Source: an uncultured Lachnospiraceae bacterium (GTDB lineage Bacteria > Bacillota > Clostridia > Lachnospirales > Lachnospiraceae). From it: DNA of 13,372 bases. Below, in pieces: positions 1 to 5,620 of this stretch. The notes below the pieces were generated by a model. The model ran no database searches and was not told the origin of the DNA. It saw only the letters and a list, made by a program, of their open reading frames with translations. The stretch's first letter is position 1, and every line of letters starts with the position of its first letter. The DNA is taken from contig CALGGH010000007.1 of assembly GCA_937916415.1 (NCBI GenBank), forward strand, positions 1 through 13,372, in the 5' to 3' direction. The position numbers and the translations under genes are program-made.

Positions 1-57
1 TGTAAGCAATTTTATCGTGGTGCTATCGGCAAGGAAGACAAGCAATACGTAAGTTAA
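1..57 (+). CDS. 3' end of a possible plus-strand gene (partial)
   Basis: Frame 1 is open from the window edge to a TAA at 55-57 and reads CKQFYRGAIGKEDKQYVS. The composition (charged and aromatic, with a terminal stop) looks like a genuine protein tail, but 18 residues are too few to assign a family. A hairpin at 78-99 follows the stop, which would suit a gene end. It would be the only plus-strand gene here. This could equally be chance open frame. Confidence 0.3.
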   Translation, partial: CKQFYRGAIGKEDKQYVS

Positions 58-77
58 TTTTTGCACGGATCCTTAGG

Positions 78-99
78 GAAACGCTGATCAAAGCGTTTC
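78..99. repeat. Short inverted repeat (possible terminator remnant)
   Basis: GAAACGCT at 78-85 and AGCGTTTC at 92-99 form a perfect 8-bp stem around a 6-nt loop. It lies just past the stop of the possible plus-strand gene tail, but no T-run follows on either strand, so it is at best a weak terminator. The arm resembles that of the terminator at 1995-2006 (both contain GGAAACGCTGAT), which may be coincidence. I see nothing else supportable between 58 and 261. Confidence 0.35.
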
Positions 100-261
100 A
101 TGATCGTATGCAGCCTTCACCTTCACGCGGCTTTTCCCGGTGCATGATGCTTAGCCCGTCCATAAAACCGCTATATCTTATAATATCACGTTAGCCATCA
201 CGTTAATAATGGCTGCCGAATGATTTTACGTTCATTTCATATTCACGCCGGATGCTTTGCA

Positions 262-560
262 TTATCCCTTGCCCAGTTCCCAAAAGGCCACCGCGCTGGC
301 CGCTGCCACGTTCAGCGAATCAACGACCGGATTCATCGGTATTCTGGCGACGTGATCGCACCTGTCGATGGTTGCCTGATCCCGCCATTTTCATTGCCCG
401 GAATGATCGCAAGCTTCTCCTCGGCCTTTAGCTGCGGATCCAGGATGCTCACGCTCTCATCCGTCATGGCCATGGCCATCTTGGCAAAGCCCGGTTCCCG
501 CAGTGTCCCGACGCAATCCTCCGTCGTCCGGACCTTCGATGCCGGTAACCACGGATGGGA
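262..560 (-). pseudogene. SpoU/TrmH-family RNA methyltransferase, truncated and frameshifted
   Basis: Read on the minus strand, about 560-390 encodes a SpoU-like stretch (TTEDCVGTLREPGFAKMAMA, then KAEEKLAIIPGNENGG). The frame then shifts near 381-390, inside GGCGGG. The next frame continues as DQATIDRCDHVARIPMN and VVDSLNVAAASAVAFWELG to a TAA at 262-264. SpoU/TrmH methyltransferases carry exactly these motifs: motif 2 (LAIxxGNE) and the motif 3 knot (IPMxxxVDSLNVAxAxA), which bind S-adenosylmethionine and 2'-O-methylate rRNA or tRNA. The N-terminal two thirds of a normal protein (about 250-270 residues) is missing. Upstream of about 560 there is no further similarity, and a terminator for another gene lies at 601-630. 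The lesion plus truncation argues strongly for a dead gene rather than a sequencing slip. Confidence 0.82.
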
Positions 561-600
561 CTGGTCGTGTGTGGAAATACATGGATGCACGTACGGGTAC

Positions 601-630
601 AAAAAGGACAGAACCGAAAGGTCCTGTCCC
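601..630 (-). terminator. Rho-independent terminator of the small membrane protein gene
   Basis: On the minus strand GGACAGGACC, loop TTTC, GGTTCTGTCC forms a 10-bp stem with one G-U pair, followed at once by TTTTT (601-605). It starts 27 nt after the stop codon at 657. The stem sequence (GGTTCTGTCC) resembles the GGGGACGGTTCT repeats at 9263-9322. Confidence 0.85.
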
Positions 631-656
631 TAATCCTCGTATGAAATTCAAAAGCC

Positions 657-962
657 TTACGATATCAGCCTAAGCTCGCCAATGAGCGGAAGGGGCTCAG
701 CGCTGCCCTTGATGGCACGAACGATTCCCCAGATACAGAATACGAAAGCCGCAAGCTCGACAATTCCGGCTACGTAAGTAAATACGCTGCCAAGCCTCGT
801 CAATATGCTGCATACCGTGGATATCAGGTTTAAAACAAGTGCCTGATTGAGGTGCTGCTTTACCAGTGCGTCTTCCTTATTTCTCGCGAGCAGGGCGATC
901 AGCCAGCCAATCCAGGTGATATAGCTCAATACTGCCAAGCCCTTGGATCCCTGTGTTTCCAT
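657..962 (-). CDS. Small Tic20/DUF4870-like membrane protein
   Basis: This 101-residue protein has three hydrophobic stretches (about 8-26, 40-58 and 62-84). Between the first and second is the charged signature NKEDALVKQHLNQALVL, typical of DUF4870/Tic20-like small membrane proteins, where a loop such as FHxxQ precedes the second helix. The family's function in bacteria is unknown; the cell location is the cytoplasmic membrane. The chosen start (METQGSKG) lies 7 nt after GGAGG. An ATG two codons upstream abuts the Shine-Dalgarno too closely, and the open frame extending to 1022 has no good site. The gene has its own TATAAT box at 1008-1013 and a strong terminator at 601-630, so it is probably monocistronic. 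Confidence 0.75.
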   Translation of the reverse strand: METQGSKGLAVLSYITWIGWLIALLARNKEDALVKQHLNQALVLNLISTVCSILTRLGSVFTYVAGIVELAAFVFCIWGIVRAIKGSAEPLPLIGELRLIS

Positions 963-1007
963 TTTCATACCTCCCGACGTCTCCGTCACATGCGTCCAAC
1001 AGTTACT

Positions 1008-1013
1008 ATTATA
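1008..1013 (-). promoter_or_regulatory. -10 box for the small membrane protein gene
   Basis: A perfect TATAAT on the minus strand lies 45 nt upstream of the chosen start at 962. The -35 region at suitable spacing (TATTAC or TTATTA) is poor. The site is plausible because the gene otherwise has no promoter after the preceding gene ends at 1076. Confidence 0.45.
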
Positions 1014-1075
1014 GGATAACACTTTTAATGTAATAATGCATCACATAATGCCCATTTTTTTCATTTTTCTGATAA

Positions 1076-1357
1076 TTACGATCCGAGACCTGCCCATGAC
1101 GTTTTTCCCGGGGCATCATGCGTGCTTGCCTTAAGGAGCTGTGCAGAAATAAAGTTACAATATTGCAGTGAGCTGATCACGTCCTGGGGCGCTTCCATCG
1201 CTATGCTGATGATGGCAATCTCAGAATCACCATGATGATGCGGCAGGCCCATGCGTCCAATGACGTACTGCTGGTTCTCGGACAAAAGCCTGTCCAGTTC
1301 AGCGACCTTCGACCGGTCCCTGACAATGATGCCCACCAAAACGATCCTGTCTTCCAT
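1076..1357 (-). CDS. TM1266-type putative [FeFe]-hydrogenase system regulator
   Basis: This 93-residue protein begins MEDRIVLVGIIVRDRSKV and contains YVIGRMGLP at 31-39 and SEIAIISIAMEAPQDVISSL at 45-64. This is the ferredoxin-like/ACT-like pattern of the TM1266 family, small proteins commonly encoded beside iron-only hydrogenase maturation genes and annotated as putative regulators. Their biochemical role is not established. The first about 64 residues fit the family. The C-terminus (from about 65) lacks the usual GKLGxLxGV-like ending and is longer than normal, so it may have drifted or been replaced. AGGAG lies 6 nt before the ATG. The gap to the upstream ECF S-component gene is 16 nt, implying co-transcription. 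No hydrogenase gene is in the window. Confidence 0.75.
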   Translation of the reverse strand: MEDRIVLVGIIVRDRSKVAELDRLLSENQQYVIGRMGLPHHHGDSEIAIISIAMEAPQDVISSLQYCNFISAQLLKASTHDAPGKTSWAGLGS

Positions 1358-1373
1358 CTGTTTCTCCTGCGTC

Positions 1374-1958
1374 TTACCGTTGTTCCTTAACCACTGCTTT
1401 TCTGAGCGGCATCCAGATGATGAAAAAGTATACGAATCCGATGATCGCGGTCACGAACTGCGTTACGGAAAAAGTCATCTGGAAAACGCTCATCTTGCCT
1501 CTCAGCGGACTCTCCGCCGGGATGAAGGCGGGCAGCAGCCACAGTGAAATGGTCAGTCCCATAAAGATTCCCTTGGCCAGTGCGCAAAGGATCGCGGCAA
1601 CTATCGATCGCGGGCTGAACAGCGGCCTGCGGTGCGTGATCGCCGGCTGGAAAAACAGCGCAACCATGACCACCAATGTCACGTTGCCGAGCATGATTAA
1701 CGGGATGATGCCGGGAACTGCCTGCATGACGGGACTCGAAGCGATGATGAAGGCCGTGATCGGCGTGATGACCGAGAGGATGATCCCCCAGGTCAGTCCT
1801 GCCATCATCACGGTCAGGATCAGACACAGGTTGACGATCGGTCCCGTAATGTAGACGCTTAAGTTCTTCAGGAACTGGCTTGCTATGCAGATGGCAAGCA
1901 AAATGGCTGAAACAGCAATCTGTTTCGTTAACGGCACGTTACTTTTTTCGATTTTCAT
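1374..1958 (-). CDS. ECF transporter S component (substrate unknown)
   Basis: This 194-residue integral membrane protein has about six hydrophobic segments (roughly 14-33, 40-52, 55-73, 82-103, 117-145 and 162-184). It belongs to the S-component type that begins TKQIAVSAILLAICIASQFL and has an ITGPIVN turn. S components bind a vitamin or metal substrate and dock with a shared EcfA/A'/T energising module, which is encoded elsewhere. I cannot assign the substrate. The ATG at 1958 follows AAGGAGGGACA. An in-frame extension to 2048 would run through the terminator hairpin at 1983-2021, so the shorter start is preferred. The gene is co-oriented and nearly contiguous with the TM1266-like gene. The terminator just upstream points to control by transcription attenuation. 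Confidence 0.78.
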   Translation of the reverse strand: MKIEKSNVPLTKQIAVSAILLAICIASQFLKNLSVYITGPIVNLCLILTVMMAGLTWGIILSVITPITAFIIASSPVMQAVPGIIPLIMLGNVTLVVMVALFFQPAITHRRPLFSPRSIVAAILCALAKGIFMGLTISLWLLPAFIPAESPLRGKMSVFQMTFSVTQFVTAIIGFVYFFIIWMPLRKAVVKEQR

Positions 1959-1982
1959 TGTCCCTCCTTCTTGCTCAGGACC

Positions 1983-2021
1983 AAAAATAAAAAAGGAAAC
2001 GCTGATTGGATCAACGTTTCC
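1983..2021 (-). terminator. Strong intrinsic terminator, possible attenuator, in the ECF gene leader
   Basis: On the minus strand GGAAACGTTGAT, loop CCA, ATCAGCGTTTCC gives a 12-bp stem with one G-T pair, followed by TTTTTTATTTTT. It ends only 24 nt before the ATG at 1958, leaving no room for a separate promoter. It therefore either attenuates the ECF/TM1266 operon or terminates the sulfur operon with the ECF genes living on read-through. An alternative pairing of GCTGA (just upstream, near 2041) with TCAGC in the 3' arm could act as an antiterminator. I do not recognise a known riboswitch aptamer upstream. Confidence 0.8.
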
Positions 2022-2056
2022 TTGTGCGAGGTCCTTCACAGTCAGCAAATTTTTAA

Positions 2057-2197
2057 GCTATAGTAAGCGAAATTAAAAATTTCGCTTACTATAACGCTCC
2101 GCGGGGATGCGCACGGATTTTGTAAGGAAATATGCGGCTTTCAGCCGCCAAAATCCGGCTCAGTAAACGCCAGAACGAAAAGAGTTTTGTCGTTTAC
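2057..2197. other. Three-hairpin structured intergenic element
   Basis: Three independent foldbacks follow each other. Hairpin I has perfect 16-bp arms 2059-2074/2078-2093 with a 3-nt loop. Hairpin II has outer arms CGGATTTTG 2114-2122/CAAAATCCG 2149-2157 enclosing GCGGCT 2134-2139/AGCCGC 2143-2148, with an 11-nt one-sided bulge. Hairpin III has GTAAACG 2163-2169/CGTTTAC 2191-2197, continuing as CAGAAC 2171-2176/GTTTTG 2184-2189. None has a convincing U-run. The element fills almost the whole gap between the serine acetyltransferase stop and the attenuator. It could be a structured RNA leader, a 3' stability element or a small mobile repeat; the sequence does not decide. Confidence 0.6.
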
Positions 2198-2206
2198 CAT
2201 AACTTA

Positions 2207-3166
2207 TTATATCACGTAATACCACGCTTCGTCTTGTTCAATTTCACTCTTTTTCAATGACTTATCAGAGGAATTTTTGAATATTAATTCCTGATTCTTG
2301 ACGCTGACGGTCGTATGTGACGGAACCGACTTGGTAATGAACACGTTTCCGCCTATGACGGAGCCTTCTCCTATCACCGTCTCACCGCCCAGGATCGATG
2401 CCCCGGAGTAAATCGTCACGTTGTCCTCGATCGTCGGGTGACGCTTGAGGTTCTTGAGCTTGTTGCCTCCCCTGGTGGACAGGGCTCCCAGCGTCACGCC
2501 CTGATAAATCTTGACGTGATCGCCTATGACGGTGGACTCTCCTATCACTATGCCGGTTCCATGATCTATGAAAAAATACCTGCCCAGGGTCGCTCCCGGA
2601 TGAATGTCAATGCCGGTGACCGTATGGGCATGCTCCGTCATCAGCCTGGGAATGAGCGGTACCTTGAGCAGGTAGAGTTCATGCGCCAGCCGGTTAACCG
2701 TGGAAGCCATGAGTCCGGGATAGGCCAGGATTATCTCTTCCCTGCCGCCTGCTGCCGGATCGCCCTCGTAGGCCGCCTCCAGGTCGGTCTCCACGTATTC
2801 CCTGATGAAGGGAATCTTTTCAAAAAATTCCGTCACTATGCCCTCAGACGCCTCATCCAGTTCGTCATCCGTCGCACCGGCATATGCCGGATCATAGGGC
2901 AGCGCCAGCCGCACCTGCTTGTTGAGGTTGTAGATGATGTCCTCAACCAGCGAAGTGAGGCTGGTGGCCGGATTGTAAAACCTCAGGGACTTGTCGCGGA
3001 AATACCCGGGATATATGACCTTCAGCAGTTTTTCCACGATCGTGACGATCTCGGCCTTGTGCGGCTTGTCAAATGAATTGACGTAGTCGATCGTCTTGCC
3101 TCCCTCATAATCATTTATGATGGCCCCGACTATCGAGGCCACCGTCTGTGCCTTGATCCTTCCCAT
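2207..3166 (-). CDS. Serine O-acetyltransferase (EpsC/CysE type)
   Basis: The enzyme transfers acetyl from acetyl-CoA to L-serine, giving O-acetylserine, the acceptor for cysteine synthesis. The 319-residue protein has a helical N-terminal half (to about 175), then a left-handed beta-helix of hexapeptide repeats at about 184-285 (IDIHPGATLG, HGTGIVIGE, VIGDHVKIYQGVTLGALS, IYSGASILGG, VIGEGSVIGGNVFI). The expected catalytic pair is visible as D187 (in DIHP) and H202 (in DHGTG). It matches the longer EpsC-like class rather than the 270-residue E. coli form. Its ATG overlaps the desulfurase stop (TAATG), so it is translationally coupled as the last gene of the operon. Serine acetyltransferases recur in family 2A encapsulin loci. 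No partner O-acetylserine sulfhydrylase is in the window. Confidence 0.95.
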   Translation of the reverse strand: MGRIKAQTVASIVGAIINDYEGGKTIDYVNSFDKPHKAEIVTIVEKLLKVIYPGYFRDKSLRFYNPATSLTSLVEDIIYNLNKQVRLALPYDPAYAGATDDELDEASEGIVTEFFEKIPFIREYVETDLEAAYEGDPAAGGREEIILAYPGLMASTVNRLAHELYLLKVPLIPRLMTEHAHTVTGIDIHPGATLGRYFFIDHGTGIVIGESTVIGDHVKIYQGVTLGALSTRGGNKLKNLKRHPTIEDNVTIYSGASILGGETVIGEGSVIGGNVFITKSVPSHTTVSVKNQELIFKNSSDKSLKKSEIEQDEAWYYVI

Positions 3167-4671
3167 TATCTGATGCTCCTGATGCCCCTGACGAGCGCGT
3201 CCACGTCCTCAGGCGTATTGTAGATTGCCAGGGTGGGCCTGACCACGCCTTCATGACCATAATGCCTGATGATCGGCTGAGCGCAGTGATGCCCGGTCCT
3301 GACCGCTATGCCCTGCTTGTCGAGATGCTGACCTACCTGGTCAATTGAACGTCCGTCCAGGACGAAGGAAAGTGCGCTGGATTTCTCGGTGGCCGTTCCT
3401 ATCAGATGCAGTCCGTCGATCCTGGCTAATTCCTTCATGCCGTAGCTCACCAGCTCATGCTCGTACCTGGCCACGTCCGCGATCCCTATGTCCGTCAGGT
3501 ACTGCAAGGCCGCCCCAAGGGCCACCGCATCGCCTATGCTGCCGGTTCCTGCCTCAAATTTGTTCGGAGCGGGATTGTATATCGTCCTTTCAAAGGTCAC
3601 GTCAGCTATCATGTTGCCGCCTCCGTGATAGGGTCTGGCTTCCTCAAGGTACTGTTTTTTGCCATAAAGGGCTCCTATGCCGGTAGGCGCGTATATCTTG
3701 TGTCCTGAAAAGACGAAGAAGTCCACGTCCAGTGCCGAAACGTCAACCGGTATGTGAGCCACCGACTGTGCGCCGTCCACCATGATCGGCACGCCGTGCG
3801 CATGAGCGATGGCCGTCAGCTCCGCCACGGGCGTTATCGTGCCGAGCACGTTCGATACGTGGGTTACCGACACGAACCTGGTATTGCGCGTAAACAGCTT
3901 TTCATATTCCGAAAGAATGAGCTGTCCGCTCTCATCAACGGGAATGACCTTGATGACCGCTCCGGTCTCGCTGGCGATCAGCTGCCAAGGCACGATGTTG
4001 GCATGGTGCTCCAGCAGGGACACTATGATCTCGTCGCCGGGCTGCAGCCTGGGCTTCACGAAGCTCTGTGCCACCAGGTTGATGCCCTCGGTCGTGCCCC
4101 TGACGAAGATCACGTCGTCCTTGGAGTCCGCGCCTATGTAGTCGGCCACGATCTGTCTCGCGCCTTCGTAGGCGTCCGTGGACCTGGCCGCCAGGGTATG
4201 TGCGCCCCTGTGCACGTTGGAATTCTCATGTTCATAATAGTAGCTGAGCCTGTCTATGACGGCCTGCGGCCTTTGGGTGGTGGCGCCGTTATCCATCCAG
4301 ATCAGCGGATGTCCGTTGACCGTTTCCCTCAAAATGGGAAAATCCTGCCGTATCTGCTCGAGCGTTTTGGTACCCACGATTATGCCGTCATTGTACTTCT
4401 GTCCGCCTATTCCGGTTCCCCGGGAGGTTTCACGCCCGCCTGATGAGCCGTCCGTCTCCGGATCGGCGATGCTCTCGCCCGCCGCGGCCTCCTGCACGGA
4501 GACCACGCTCGGACTGTACGCGGAGGCCTGCGCGGGAGCGGCGTATCCCCCGACGCCCGGCATGGATCCGGAGTATGAGCCGGTTTCATCTGCCGTGCCG
4601 AAGAACAGGTCGTTGGCCAGCCTGGTCAATTCTTCTTCGGATGGATATCCGTATAGATCAGTCGTAGTCAT
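3166..4671 (-). CDS. SufS-like cysteine desulfurase, family 2A encapsulin cargo
   Basis: This PLP enzyme takes sulfur from L-cysteine as an enzyme persulfide, leaving alanine. The class V aminotransferase fold starts at about residue 105 (LEQIRQDFPIL) of 501. The PLP-phosphate/Asp region is DGAQS with D299, the Schiff-base lysine is K325 in FSGHK, and the persulfide cysteine is C463 in RTGHHCAQP. Residues 1 to about 102 are an extra Gly/Ser/Ala/Pro-rich, probably disordered extension headed by LTRLANDLFFG. This arrangement is known for desulfurases packed into family 2A encapsulins (SrpI type), where the disordered N-terminus directs loading. The gene overlaps the shell gene's end by 14 nt. 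I prefer ATG at 4671 (AGGTG then 6 nt); a GTG at 4680 would add three residues. Confidence 0.93.
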   Translation of the reverse strand: MTTTDLYGYPSEEELTRLANDLFFGTADETGSYSGSMPGVGGYAAPAQASAYSPSVVSVQEAAAGESIADPETDGSSGGRETSRGTGIGGQKYNDGIIVGTKTLEQIRQDFPILRETVNGHPLIWMDNGATTQRPQAVIDRLSYYYEHENSNVHRGAHTLAARSTDAYEGARQIVADYIGADSKDDVIFVRGTTEGINLVAQSFVKPRLQPGDEIIVSLLEHHANIVPWQLIASETGAVIKVIPVDESGQLILSEYEKLFTRNTRFVSVTHVSNVLGTITPVAELTAIAHAHGVPIMVDGAQSVAHIPVDVSALDVDFFVFSGHKIYAPTGIGALYGKKQYLEEARPYHGGGNMIADVTFERTIYNPAPNKFEAGTGSIGDAVALGAALQYLTDIGIADVARYEHELVSYGMKELARIDGLHLIGTATEKSSALSFVLDGRSIDQVGQHLDKQGIAVRTGHHCAQPIIRHYGHEGVVRPTLAIYNTPEDVDALVRGIRSIR

Positions 4672-5608
4672 GATATTCACCTACCTCTACGTCTTCCAGT
4701 ACCGCGATGGCATCATCCGCAAGTATCGCGGCAGAGCAGTAAAGCGAAAGCAGGTAGGATGCCACGCCCTTGTCGTCTATGCCCCTGAACCTCACTGCGA
4801 GTCCCCTGGACCTTTCATCCTTCAGGCCGGCCTGATACAGGCCTATGACTCCCCTCCTGGCCTCACCGGTACGCAGCAGCAGTATGTTGGTCTTACCGCC
4901 TTCTCCCTCGGGCTCCTTTAGTCCGTCAACGAGCAGCTTGTTGGTCGGAATGAGCGGAATGCCCCTCCACAGGATGAACGTGCCGCCGGCTATGTTGGCC
5001 GTAACCGGGGGAACTCCCCTTCTCGTGCACTCCCTCTCAAAAGCCGCGATGGCCCTGGGATGTGCCAGGAAGAAAGAAGGCTCCTTCCAAACCTTGCTGA
5101 TCAGTTCGTCCAGGTCGTCCGGAGTCGGTGCGCCGGTCCTGGATGCGATGCGCTGCTTGTCGGGCACGTTCTTCAGCAAGCCGTAGTCGTCATTGTTGAT
5201 GAGCTGGCTCTCCTGGCGCTCCCTCAGGCTCTCTATGGCCAGGGCCAGCTGTTCGCCGGTCTGATCGTAGGGAGAACTGTACACGTCCTGTACGGCCGTG
5301 TTCACGTTCAGGATGGTGGATATCGAGTTGAGCCTGTATTCCCTGGGTTCGGTCTCATACTGTATGTAGCCGTCCGGGATTATGTCCGACTTCTTGGTCT
5401 GTGAGCAGAGCACGTCGAGGGGAGTTTCGCCCTCCACTACCCTGTTGACGCGGTATATGCCGGACTCCAGGCCCTTGAACTCCAGCAGCTTGGTGAGCCA
5501 CCTGGGGGTTACTGCGCCGAACTGCGGCCTGGTCTTGGTAATGTTTGCAAGCGGATACGCCTGCGCCGCGTTTAGTGAATTGATTATCGTGTCCTTCTGG
5601 TCTGCCAT
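4658..5608 (-). CDS. Family 2A encapsulin shell protein
   Basis: This 316-residue protein is of the SrpI/mycobacterial major membrane protein I type. Family 2A encapsulins are HK97-fold proteins that self-assemble into icosahedral protein shells around cargo enzymes. Recognisable stretches are the N-terminal arm (LNAAQAYPLANITKTRPQF, 12-30), WLTKLLEFKGLESGIYRVN at 37-55, FFLAHPRAIAAFERECTRRG in the middle (179-198), and the highly conserved C-terminal part (RTGEARRGVIGLYQAGLKDE, then FRGIDDKGVASYLLSLYCSA). There is no cyclic-nucleotide-binding insertion, which separates 2A from 2B. GGAGGG lies 7 nt before the ATG. The 12-nt gap to the fusion gene upstream and the 14-nt overlap with its cargo place it centrally in the operon. 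Confidence 0.94.
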   Translation of the reverse strand: MADQKDTIINSLNAAQAYPLANITKTRPQFGAVTPRWLTKLLEFKGLESGIYRVNRVVEGETPLDVLCSQTKKSDIIPDGYIQYETEPREYRLNSISTILNVNTAVQDVYSSPYDQTGEQLALAIESLRERQESQLINNDDYGLLKNVPDKQRIASRTGAPTPDDLDELISKVWKEPSFFLAHPRAIAAFERECTRRGVPPVTANIAGGTFILWRGIPLIPTNKLLVDGLKEPEGEGGKTNILLLRTGEARRGVIGLYQAGLKDERSRGLAVRFRGIDDKGVASYLLSLYCSAAILADDAIAVLEDVEVGEYHDYD

Positions 5609-5620
5609 GTCTTTTCCCTC

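Noticed and set aside
220..633. Plus-strand 137-residue open frame
   Set aside because: It is the antisense shadow of the SpoU methyltransferase relic, whose motifs read on the minus strand.
1983..2200. Known riboswitch (TPP, preQ1, FMN, THF, T-box) upstream of the ECF gene
   Set aside because: None of the signature core motifs I know for these classes is visible; only the terminator and hairpins are supported.
3754..4443. Long plus-strand frame of 229 residues inside the desulfurase gene
   Set aside because: Composition is His/Arg/Gly-rich with no domain; the opposite strand encodes an unmistakable SufS-like enzyme. The other long plus-strand frames over the operon are rejected for the same reason.
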